From contig CM034606.1 in the NCBI GenBank assembly GCA_020091685.1, positions 14,865,695 through 14,929,694 on the forward strand: a DNA stretch of 64,000 nucleotides, given 5' to 3'. The position numbers were made by a program, and so were the translations under genes. This stretch comes from Lutjanus erythropterus (Eukaryota > Chordata > Actinopteri > Lutjaniformes > Lutjanidae). Below, one piece after another: positions 23,783 to 33,669 of this stretch (position 1 is its first letter; each line of letters opens with the position of its first letter). The notes below the pieces were generated by a model, which saw only the letters and a program-made list of their open reading frames with translations, was not told the DNA's origin and ran no database searches.

Positions 23783-26700
23783 TTAAGAGTTTTCACAGTT
23801 TGGCCTTTTCCAATCCATCAGATGTCGCTGCCGATGGACCATCCACATTTCCTGGCTTATGAAGACCCTGCCACAAAACCAGCAGCGGAACTTTGTCGCA
23901 GCATCCCTGCTGGGAGAGACTGCATCGACTACTTCATACTTTTTCCTGCTCAACCTTCGAAGTTTCAATTTCAACAGGAACCTCTCCTGTACAGAGTTTT
24001 GGCCGCGCCCCACAGAATCAGGCTCGGCATCTGTTGGGTCATTTGCCTTAGCGACCTCGCCATTCATGGCTGAGAGAGCATTCAAAGTTCTCCGTGACAG
24101 TACGACCTTCTGCACCTCTCCTCTGTACCTGTTGATGACCTCCATGATCCTGGCGACCTCAGGGATGTCGGCGTCTGGATGATTTAGCACCACAACCGGC
24201 TGGTCTCCTGCTGGACGCTTTACCAACTGAGATGGACTTATGGCTACTAACTTCAGGGTCCTCTCCAGGTATTTTGGGACTGGCTGCCAATGACGGCCAG
24301 AGGCTGGTGAGGGCTCCTGTTGGATGGCTTTCCCTTCAGGCAATTTGGTTTTGCTGAGGAGATCTGGGCTGGAGTCTGCAGGCACTTCTCCGTCCGTCAT
24401 CCTCTCAGCATTCTGCTCTGAAGAGTTTATCTTAACTGCAAGACACAAAGGTGAAAATACTCATTTCAACAGACAGGTTTGCTATTGCTTTGATTGTAAA
24501 ACGTAAAATGATCTTTCAAATGTATGTCAAGAAAATTCTACTGCATGTTAAACCTTTAACCATTAAGTCCGTGCAGAATCTATAATTTGCCGTCTTACCC
24601 TGTGGCGTAATAACAGGTTGGGAAACAGGGGAAGACTTGGTGCTGTGAACAGTCGCTCCCTTAGCAGCTGAACTCATCCTATCATCTGACACATGGCAGT
24701 CCATGCCACTGCCTGATGTTTGGAGCTGGAGGTTCTCGGGGGACACTTCTACTTCAGTCATGGCTGCAGCTCTTGAATTTGACTGGCCTGTCCCAGCAGC
24801 TGAACCACTCGTGTCAACTTCTGTTTCCAGGAACTGCACTGACTTCTCTGCGTCATCTTGCATTTCTTGATGCGTTGACAGCAAGCCTTCGAGCACGGCA
24901 GGCGCCTTTCCATCTATATTCTTAGACCCTATTGGCTTTGCAGCACAACTGGGGGTTAGTTCTTCTCCTGGCTTTGCTTGTGGAATCGAAGTGATGGTTT
25001 CAGAGGGGTCATGCAGGTCAGTCTTGGAAGCTTTGGTCCATTTCTTCAGGTGTGCTTCTGTTAGCAGTGAGTTTTGGGGAACCACCACAGTCTCTGGCAA
25101 TATTGTACGAGGGCTTGGCAGTCCACGATGGTCTTCTGTCAGACCGTCTCCTGATGGAGAAGACAAAGAGCTTTGTGACACCCACTGCTTCTCCTTCACT
25201 GGGTTCTTCTTCAGCACTATCTTTAAGGCCAATCCTTCTGGTCTTTTATCCACTATTTTAGATTTGGCCTTTCTTTTCCGTCGTCGATTTCTTCGTCTCT
25301 TATTTTTTGGTACAACTTTATGAACAGGTGCCTGCTCTTCGCTCTTATTTGTCAACTTCAGCTCAGTGGAGATACTAATCCCATCCTCTTGCATAGGTTC
25401 GTCATTCTTTTCCTTGATTTCCTGATGCATCTTTAATTCCTGATTCTCGCGGTTTTCCTGCATTTGAGTGGACTCGGATGGCTCATTCTGGGCTGTTGAG
25501 ACGTTATTTAGTTTGGTTTCAGTCTGTGGACAAGGTGTATGATCATTCAAATTTGACTGACATCCATTTTGGTCGACTACACAACGGTCATCGTCAGCAG
25601 CACTTTCAGGGGAAACAGTTTCCTTATCTGATGATGTCATCATTTTCAACTTTTTGGCATAAGTAGCACCGTTTTGAGCTACGGTTATCTTGTTCTTGAC
25701 TGTCAGGACAGTTAGATCTGACGAGTTCAACATGATGCCGTTCTCTGACTTGGGGTGAAGATTCTTATCTTGAGGGACATTTGACAAAACAGTTTTCAGA
25801 GCATTGGTCCATTTTTGGTCACCGGTTTCCCCGGTAACAGACTTCATCAAAAACTGTTGAGTTTCCTCTAGTGTTGTTTGTGGATCTGACAGATGGCAGT
25901 ATTTATCCAGGAATTCTCTCCCTGGCAGAGAAAGGCAGTCCTCTGTCAGCCAACACATTTCCCTAACTGCACTTCTTGTTAATCTAGGCTTAATTTTTGG
26001 GATTGGGTCATTTGGTTTCATTGCTATGGAACGAACCTCCTTCCTCTTCTTTGTCCCCTGATTACCATTCTGGCAAACATGGACTGCTTTAATGTGCTTA
26101 GTAATCAAAAATTTCTGAGATGCCTCATAGCCACAGTGCTGACAACTGAAAGTCTGAGTGGTTGTTTTAGGCCCAAAATTATTCTTGTCCTTTGTGTGCA
26201 GCGATAGATCATCATTTGCTCCTTCTAGGCCCAAATTATGTGCGTACACATGCTCTAAAAATACTTTAATGTCACCTGTGGAGAATATCTGACACATTTC
26301 ACATGAATATTTGCCATTTTGGCAGTGATACGTAGTCAGGTGTGTACTCAATTCAGGCCATGTGCGTTGAACATTGTCATTGCAAACACTGCAACTAGAA
26401 AAAGTGTCCTTGTGGCTTAACAGATGAACCTGAAAGTAGGAGAATTCATGTGTGCTAAAAGTGCACATGTGACAAGAAAAGACTGGTGGGCTCCCTCTGT
26501 GTTTTTCTTCAAAGTGTCTCACTAAGTCTTTGGGAACATATTCCAAGTTGTCCCTACATTGAGAGCATGTGAACCTGAGTGTATTTCCACTATCATTTGT
26601 CCTGCGCTGACTCTGTTGTGCTTCCTGGGGGGCCTTCTTTGATGAAGGCCACACTGTGCTTTGCTCCCACTCCTCTGCTATCTTCTTTGGTCCACGCTTA

Positions 26701-26837
26701 TCTTCACTTTGCATAGTTGGGGGCTGAACGGCAGTCTTCCTGAGGTGGAGCCGTTTGTGCCAATCTCTATTCTTCTTGTTGACACGCCGTCTATTACCTC
26801 CTGCGGAAGTAACCTTGCTAATATCCACAGAATCCAT
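23783..26837 (-). CDS. ZNF518A: Zinc finger protein 518A, two coding exons
   Basis: Nuclear C2H2 zinc-finger protein. Members of the ZNF518 family have been reported to associate with the G9A/GLP histone methyltransferases; a role here is inferred. Exon A is 26,837-24,599 and exon B is 24,435-23,783. The 163-bp intron has donor GTAAGA and acceptor TCTTGCAG; joining restores one frame of 963 residues. Five fingers lie near the N-terminus (about 89-113, 120-142, 149-171, 178-200, 230-253). A lysine/arginine-rich nuclear-localisation stretch lies at 511-527, and a single C-terminal finger at 929-951 (FRCWFCGRVF). Fingers 1-5 and the isolated last finger followed by RHLM are the ZNF518 layout. 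The middle is low-complexity and poorly conserved. The protein is clearly shorter than human ZNF518A (about 1,480 residues). Placement between BLNK and CCNJ matches human 10q24 and favours 518A over 518B. The ATG follows a splice acceptor (TTTACTTTCAG) 14 nt upstream. Confidence 0.9.
24436..24598 (-). other. ZNF518A: Coding intron of ZNF518A
   Basis: A short intron with GTAAGA donor and TGTCTTGCAG acceptor on the minus strand. Without splicing, the upstream frame runs into a stop at 24,516, which would remove the C-terminal finger. Confidence 0.85.
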
Positions 26838-26984
26838 GGTTTTACAGGTTCCTGAAAGTAAAGAGAAGAGTCAACAAATAATGTAGCTTCGAGGCAAATG
26901 TTTCAACGAGTGTTTTCTGGAATGTATTTCATTTTCTTATGAAAAGAGCCAGTATATTCTGCAAGCTAAAACTGTTGTTTAGAG

Positions 26985-27725
26985 CTGCAACTAACAAATA
27001 TTTTCATTAGTGATTAATCTTTCAATCATTTTCTTAATCAATTGTTTAGCTGTTTGGTCTATAACATGTAAGAAAATGGTAAAAAATGTCAGATCAGTGT
27101 TTGCCAGAACCAAAGGTCCAGTCCTCAACCCAAAGATATTCAGTTCACTGGTCAGGAGAGGTGTAAAGAAATCATAAAATATTCACATTAAAGAAGTTGG
27201 AATCAGAGAATTTTGACTGTTTTTGAAATAAAGTTTCTCAAGCCGATTAATCTTGGTGGCTCAGGGGCCATTTCTGGTCCCCCACCCTCTGCCCCACAAT
27301 ATGATTATACAAACTGCCCCCCTGAATATTTTTTGGATTTTATTTTTTAAAAAACAAATTTGAACCACCATTAAAGTAAATACAAGTAAAGCAAAAATAC
27401 AATTCTATTTATAAAGTATATGTATGCATTTCCGTATTCAACAATATTCCTCTATCAGCAAACACGGCAGCACAGCAAAGCAAGTTATCATGACCAATCT
27501 GAAGTTCGTCCAATGGATGGCTAACTAATGTAAGCTTCTACAAAACATATTAGTTAGTTATGGAAACAAAAAAGTAAAGTTTCAGAAATACTGCACCTTC
27601 TTGCAGTACTTGAACTCTGAATTATACCCCTTATGAGATGCATCCTGGATTACTCTATCATCAAAATTGTTGGCGATCAATTTAATAGTTGAAAACTGGT
27701 TGATTTATCATTGAAGCTCTGCTGC
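26985..27725. mobile_element. MITE-like element interrupted by another insertion
   Basis: The left part (about 26,985-27,254) starts AGAGCTGCAACTAACAAATA and runs through TGTTTGGTCTATAACATGTA and AAAGATATTCAGTTCACTGG to TCTCAAGCCGATTAATC. The right part (about 27,659-27,725) resumes with ATCAAAATTGTTGGCGATCA and TTTAATAGTTGAAAACTGG and closes near GAAGCTCTGCTGC. Together they match the order of a well-known percomorph element with ends of the type AGAGCTGCAACTAA / TTGCAGCTCTA. About 400 bp of unrelated sequence separates the halves. It lies in ZNF518A intron 1. Confidence 0.65.
27255..27658. repeat. Sequence inserted inside the MITE
   Basis: About 400 bp that breaks the flanking element exactly between its GATTAATC block and its ATCAAAATTGTT block. 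It starts with a C-rich stretch (GGTCCCCCACCCTC) and continues AT-rich. I do not recognise the family and see no clear terminal inverted repeats. Confidence 0.4.
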
Positions 27726-28129
27726 AGCTTCATGATTTCACACCAAACCTACAAAAATAAGCTGCATTCACTGTCCTTTTCTGTTGATTACTTTGCAAAG
27801 TCCACCTGTTGCTGGCTATGGTTCAAAATCCCAAGGCATGGATATTAGTTCATCACACTCACATGAGATATAAAATAACGATCTTAAATGCACCACCAGG
27901 TGCAGGAAACTGCACTAAAGCTCACCTGCTCACACATTAGTTATGAACTTCGTGCTCTGCTTTGAAGATAAACTACTTACGCTATTGTGCGAGGTGCAAT
28001 TAAAAATTTAACAAAACTAACAAATGCACGATTAAAAGGAGCGCAGTATCTAGATGTAGCACTTCTTAGCAGCAGATTAATCGGTGAATCGTGCGGCCAT
28101 TGTGCAGTTTGACTTGACCACAACAAAGT

Positions 28130-28560
28130 GATGAGACTGCCTTTGTACCGAGCAACGAACGCCTTGGGAATTGAGAAGTTACGAAAAAAACTATCCCACC
28201 GTGAACCAGTTAGAGCCTTTTACCTCTCGCCTGCAGACACGTGTCGTTATTTAGCATCTAAGCTAACTGTTAAACCTTTTTTCTGAAATAGCGTTTGGGT
28301 GATTTGAATTAACGCGACGCGACGAGAGCTTACAAAGACGAAATAACTTCAAGAATGAAAAACGTGGCGACAAAGTTGCGCCAGCGCAGTTTTTTAACCT
28401 CGCGTCGAGTTATTACTGCAGATAAACCCACCGGGCGGTATAAAATAACCACAAAGCTGAAGTTGTGTGTGTCGTTGTCTCGGTTTTTACCTTTTCTTTT
28501 GTGGAGAGCTTGACAGCTCAGCGAGTGGCAGCCATGATGGTTTCATACGGGGATTACAGC
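28130..28560 (-). promoter_or_regulatory. ZNF518A: CpG-rich promoter region of ZNF518A
   Basis: CpG density rises sharply against the AT-rich surroundings (for example ACGCGACGCGACGAGAG near 28,312-28,328, and CGTGGCGAC, TTGCGCCAGCGCAG and CTCGCGTCGAG further right). A minus-strand exon ending AAAAG and followed by the donor GTAAAAAC at 28,490 fits a 5' untranslated first exon. The promoter therefore probably lies just right of it, around 28.55 kb. The start site itself cannot be read from sequence. Confidence 0.55.
28491..28560 (-). other. ZNF518A: ZNF518A 5' untranslated exon (right end approximate)
   Basis: Minus-strand sequence running through CTCGCTGAGCTGTCAAGCTC to ...CACAAAAGAAAAG, then GTAAAAACC as donor. 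It would splice to the acceptor at 26,852-26,853 ahead of the ATG. The transcription start is not defined. Confidence 0.5.
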
Positions 28561-28626
28561 CTCTGAGCTGCTTTAGCCTTTAGCCTCCGACAGAGAGAGC
28601 CGTCCTGTCCTACAGGCCTACAGCTA

Positions 28627-28653
28627 AACACACACACACACACACACACACAC
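28627..28653. repeat. (CA)n microsatellite
   Basis: Pure CA repeat about 65 bp to the right of the ZNF518A first exon, so probably in or just upstream of the core promoter. Confidence 0.95.
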
Positions 28654-29279
28654 TGAGCTGTTTCAAAGCAAATACCGCTCTCACTGCATTCATGTGGTGT
28701 TTTTTTCATGTGGGGATGGTTCATGGCTGTAAGCATACGGTAAAAAAAAAACCCTCTAACCCCGATAAAGTATGTCTTCACTAAACTAATTGTTTCAAGT
28801 TTAAAAAAATGCTGAGGGATACAATTAAAGAGAAATAATAATGTATTCTTGTTAACAAGCTGCCATGCATGCAGTTTGAACTGCATCTGTCCCTGATATT
28901 TAGGGCTGGGCAATGTATTGATATCACATTATTTATTAGATGCACCAGTAGTCATCCCCACAATATCGTTGCAATACCGATAAATATATATTTTGGGGTA
29001 TTTGGTCAAGTATTTGGTCAACTATATGTGCACAACTTCATACACGGTTAAACTATGAAATTCCACAAGATGTTTAGCTATTAAACATGCTGCAGCAGCA
29101 TGCAAATTTGGGTTGAATATACGCTTTTAACTGAACGAAAGATATTCAAGGACTTTGGTGGTTAAAGGCCTCTGTGCATCAAACAGGCTAAAATGAACTG
29201 CAGTGTGCAAATGTGCAGAATGACTGAAAGTTTGCAGAACTTCAATAATATCTGATCAGTCTACTGTATTTTATTCATT

Positions 29280-29445
29280 CACTCATTATCCGTAAACACT
29301 TATCTCTAAAGGGTCACGGGGTTTCTGGAGCCTATCCCAGCTGACACTGGGCGAGACACGGCATACACCCTGGACAAGTCCCCAGATCATCTCAGGACTG
29401 ACACATAGAGACAAACGACCACTGCACCACCATGTCGCCCTGTTC
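29280..29445. mobile_element. LINE-derived 3' fragment
   Basis: Includes GAGCCTATCCCAGCTGACAC, GGGCGAGACACGGCATACAC and CCTGGACAAGTCCCCAG, then ATAGAGACAAACGACCACTG. This is the order of a widespread teleost non-LTR retrotransposon 3' segment (L2/Maui-like, from memory). Only this non-coding tail remains. Confidence 0.65.
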
Positions 29446-30559
29446 TTATTCTTATTTTTGTCTAACGAAAAATCTGTATTGCATAATCAAATACTTTTAT
29501 ACTAAATTTCTGACAATAAATGAGCAGATAAACTAAATACTATAATTAGATCAACAGGGAGCAATAAGAATATGATCTCATACAAGCTTGAATGAATTTG
29601 AAAATGCTGTTTTTTCTTAAAAAAATTGAATGATTGAGTTTAAAATTGAGACAAATAAAACTTTAAAATGATACAGTAGTGCAAAATCACAGAAGTACAA
29701 ACACTCAGGCTCAGTTGGGGGTCAGCTGTGCTCATTCAGGTGTGTGCCTTGTTATTCCAGGCTGGCACAGTAGGTAAGGTAATGCCTGTTGTCTTGTAAC
29801 ACACTCGGTGAGCGAGGCTGTACGATGAGCAGCTGTGCAGCCTTTGGGTCTGGCCAGCATTTCACAAATCACATTAACACACAATGAATGGCTATTCCTG
29901 TGGTTCAATAATAGCAATAACAATAGCTCAATGGGCCTGAGTTCAGTTATTGTGAGACACCGTAGTGCAACTAGATGATAAGCTGTAGATTAAGTCACTC
30001 TTGTGACCTTTTAGTGATCTTTAGCATGAATATGTGACTTCATGTGGTTAAAAATAAGCATGTCATCTTGTATTTACTGATTTTTATGCGTTGAACCAAC
30101 CTACTATTTCTACTGTACTGCTTACATGTGGCTTTTATGAGTAACTTCTGGACTTAAACTGTATACTTTGTCAGAATTCGCTATTCATGTGCACTCCATC
30201 GTTCTCATGTGACTTGTTGGTTTGTCATAGAATCTTATGTGAATGTGTTCACATAGACAAAGTGACCTTTGTGCTGACAACAACTTGGAACAGAGTAGTA
30301 CAGCAAAAACAATCAATGGTTCAGATTGAGAAAGCAGGTTAGTCATTCAAGATCTTTGGCGCCACCGACACCCCCACTGACCAAAATATTTTAGATGTGA
30401 TCAGACTCATGTTACTTCTGCACACACTGAGAAAGCACACTGCTTCAATGACTGAAGGACCAACTTACATCCACATCTCTGGTATCACTGGCTGTTTGGA
30501 GAAAGAGCAGCAGTGGGCTGCTCACAGGTCAGTGGATGTCAGCTTGCACTCCACCGAGG

Positions 30560-30850
30560 CCCTGCATGACACCAGGGGAAAGGAAACCAGAGAAAGGACA
30601 GCCACCAGCTCCGTCCACCCAGGACACCATTTGTTTCCTCTGGGAGACAGTTGTAGTCAAGACTACCCACCACTCCGACAGCTTCTACCACAGAGCAGCT
30701 AGCATCACCAATCCTCTTAAGACTCACCCCCTGCACGCAGCCACAATCTCTGGACTTCTCCTTTTTATTATTCAAGCACAAAGTGGAACCACTGTGATGT
30801 CTGTATTAGTTATTTTTATTGAATTTGCACTAGTGCTCCCTACAGATCTA
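30560..30850. mobile_element. Possible 3' remnant of a non-LTR retrotransposon
   Basis: One frame reads KTTHHSDSFYHRAASITNPL, which resembles the end of fish LINE reverse-transcriptase ORFs (pattern [KR]T.R..SF.P.A...[LN]N). It is followed by CTGGACTTCTCC and a T-rich trailer ending in TATTTTTATTGAATTTGCAC. The similarity is loose and no catalytic motif survives. Confidence 0.3.
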
Positions 30851-33404
30851 TAAAGATATAAAAATAATTTAAGGTTACTTCTATCACAGTATAACTGCTA
30901 AAATTATAATCAAATTTCATTAGCAGAAAACAGTATCATATAATTCCTAGATTTTATAGATGTTACCACCGTTACATATTAAATTAATTATTTATGCCAG
31001 TTCTTTATCCCAGAGATCATATTAACTACATGAATAAACCTCTTTGGAAGCAGCAGAAAAATCGACACACTAGTTTTACTGTCTAGAATCATTAAGTAAA
31101 TCTTGTTCTCTCCTGGTGATACCAGCTCAACACAATAGACATCCCTCAATAGCTGCAGTTATAATCTCCCATGCTGCTTGAATGCACATATCTATAAGCA
31201 ATGTATCAGCTGAGGTCTTTGGTGATATGAAGCTACAATCAATGTCCCTCTGCGTCATCATGAAATTAATAACCTGGGACAGCGCATTAGTTCTTTTTGC
31301 TCTTGAAAGACAGGGAATGGCTTCCCATTGTAACATTGATGTTGCTTTAACCTATTTGGGTCAAATTGACTTGTGCAGTGCTGCTAGGGCACACTGACCC
31401 ATTTTGAATTTGCGCTGCAAAATTGAACAACCAGGCTGGCCTGGGTGAAGAGGAGGGGGATATGATGTAGCCTATGTGAAACCAGGCTGGTTGTAGTAAA
31501 TGTGACCAAGAGAAGCTGATCACACTTTTTGCAACACATGCAACACCCATACACACGTATACTTACACTCATTAAACTAACTGGTGACAGTTCCAGTTCC
31601 CAATACTGGTTCCGATACCTGAACTCATGCATACTCAATATGATATCTATAGTCTAACACATGAAAACATTTTCTTAGTTAGTTTCCAGGATAACCATTA
31701 TTTAACAATTCAGGTATTTATGTAGTTATTTACATTACGCTTTTATCAAAGAAGATAACTTGAACTTTGATTTCAAGTGTAACTTTGTTTAGATGTCATT
31801 CTCTTTGAGTTCAGTACTTTTACAGAGATTTCATCTTCACACTCAAAAACAGTTGAATGCATCAGGTCTTATTTCTGAGTTTTGAAAGTAAACACTGTTT
31901 AGAATATATTTTTAATATGTTACAGATATCTTTCCTGCTCAGAGTGACATTTTAGTGTGAGCTGTTCTGTTGTTCAAAAATGTAATAAATATTATAAAAA
32001 TGTTTTTTGTTTTTTTTTATGTGTCATGAATGCCAATCTCTAAATGCAACGAAGGCCACACGGGAGTTAACCCGATGTATGTTAAATGTTAAATGGCCCA
32101 AAAAAGGCAATCATGAGAACTTAGAAATGTTGCAGTTAAAATCTAACAGATTGTCAATATCATTTTGTTTACTATTAAACCTTTTTCAGACCTTTATTCT
32201 GAAAGCGGTCAGTGCTGTTCGTTGGTAATGATCATGAACTGTATCTTTTACATTACACTATAACTTTATTCACTCAGTGCTGTACATCCATGTTGTTTAC
32301 ACTTTGCTTCTTCTACTGTTATTGCTACTATCATTGCAACCTGTATCCAGCATACATGACATACTGTAAAACTTCATGTTTATATGTTATTTGTGTTCAG
32401 TATTAGGACAGTATATTATATTTGTGTCTGGTCCATGGAAGTCTAATCAATTTCCCCAATAGTTCTGCCTTGTGGTCCCACTGATGTTATGAGTTCTTAT
32501 TTCTAACAAAATCTAGATTTATTGGAAAAAAAATATCTGAAAATGCGGTCAATAAGGCCTGTAATCCATCAAAACTTTGCACTATTGTAAACAGTTTTTA
32601 CTTTGGCTGTTTCAAAGATAGACATTCAGTGTATATGTACATTCGTGTTTTTTCATGTTTAACCAAAATAACCTGAAATCATACTAGCAATTTTTGTTTT
32701 CCAAAAAATGGAGAGACTCATGGGCATATCTTGCTCTGAAAAGCTGGATCCCTACAAATTAGAATGGTACAATTCCCAATTATTGGGCATTTGGCTGCAT
32801 TAGGCCAGTGATTGGATGTTGACAGTTACTATACTTACATGTAATTGGCTGCGTCCTGTGTGCACTCGTTCTGGCGGTGGATTGATGCTTTCAAGTGATA
32901 ATCGGAAACTTCTGTGCTATTCAGAAATCCCCTCTGGCTGACAGTATAAATTCATACTTAAATATTATTGGTTAATAATGCCATCGTACAAGAAAGTTAA
33001 ATGTGGTTTCAAAAACGAATCAAGCTTGTATGAAGACATTTTGTACCTTAAGGGAATAGATTAAATCAAATCATGGCAAGATGTGATAAATAATGCATGT
33101 CTTGTTGCAAAATTGTGGAAATAAAAACCTGTTTCATCACCAGTTTTGTACTTCCACACGCAAAACAGCACTTTTCAGCTCCCACCTCCATTTTTCTGTT
33201 TATTTTCCACGCGCTCTCAACATGAAGCTGTTATTTCCGACAGCATCTGAAGGCATCAGTAGCGTTTTTTGCTGAACTCGTGTGGAGTCGAAGGGGAGCC
33301 TCACTGACTACAACAATGAGTGTGAGCAAGCATGTTTGGCTAGTTTGAGTTGAAGCTTACTTCAGTAAAACTGCCCCGTAATATTCTTTACATGTGCTCA
33401 TTGG

Positions 33405-33669
33405 GTGAGTCTCCGCTTTTCAACCAGCAGCTTTAGCATTTCTTTATATTCTAGTTGAGGGAAATAAAATAAACGACATGCCATTGGCGACGGTGACCAC
33501 TGCCGATCCGCTGACGTGAACACTAAACTTCAGAAAGTTGGTTTTAAAGTTTCCTTGTGCGTCAGATAACTCCTTTTCCGTGTGCGGATCATCTGCAGCA
33601 ACAAGTCTGAGTTGACCGATTGTCTTTCACGTGTTTTGCCTTTCAGAGGTTTCCAAAGCACTGAGTTAA
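33405..33669 (+). promoter_or_regulatory. CCNJ: CCNJ 5' region with CCAAT- and CRE-like sites
   Basis: CCATTGG (33,481-33,487, a reverse CCAAT box) and TGACGTGA (33,512-33,519, CRE-like) lie 150-190 bp before the ATG. A candidate splice acceptor GCCTTTCAG ends at 33,646. A possible donor GTGAGT at 33,405 would make these sites intronic. I cannot decide between a promoter just upstream of exon 1 and a 5' untranslated exon left of 33,405. Confidence 0.4.

Larger units (their letters stand above)
28654..33400. other. Intergenic region between ZNF518A and CCNJ
   Basis: Head-to-head spacer of almost 5 kb. It contains LINE-like fragments (29,280-29,445 and possibly 30,560-30,850). I see no exon with splice support. 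Short open frames at 30,397-30,702 and elsewhere match nothing I know. Confidence 0.6.

Noticed and set aside
24716-25666. Plus-strand open frames of 62-110 residues
   Set aside because: They are antisense shadows of the ZNF518A coding exon.
23783-26837. ZNF518A as a pseudogene because its coding sequence is in two frames
   Set aside because: A GT-AG intron joins the frames exactly in phase, and the C-terminal finger keeps its cysteines and histidines.
30397-30853. Overlapping open frames taken as a possible gene
   Set aside because: At best a decayed LINE 3' end; no catalytic motifs or exon structure.
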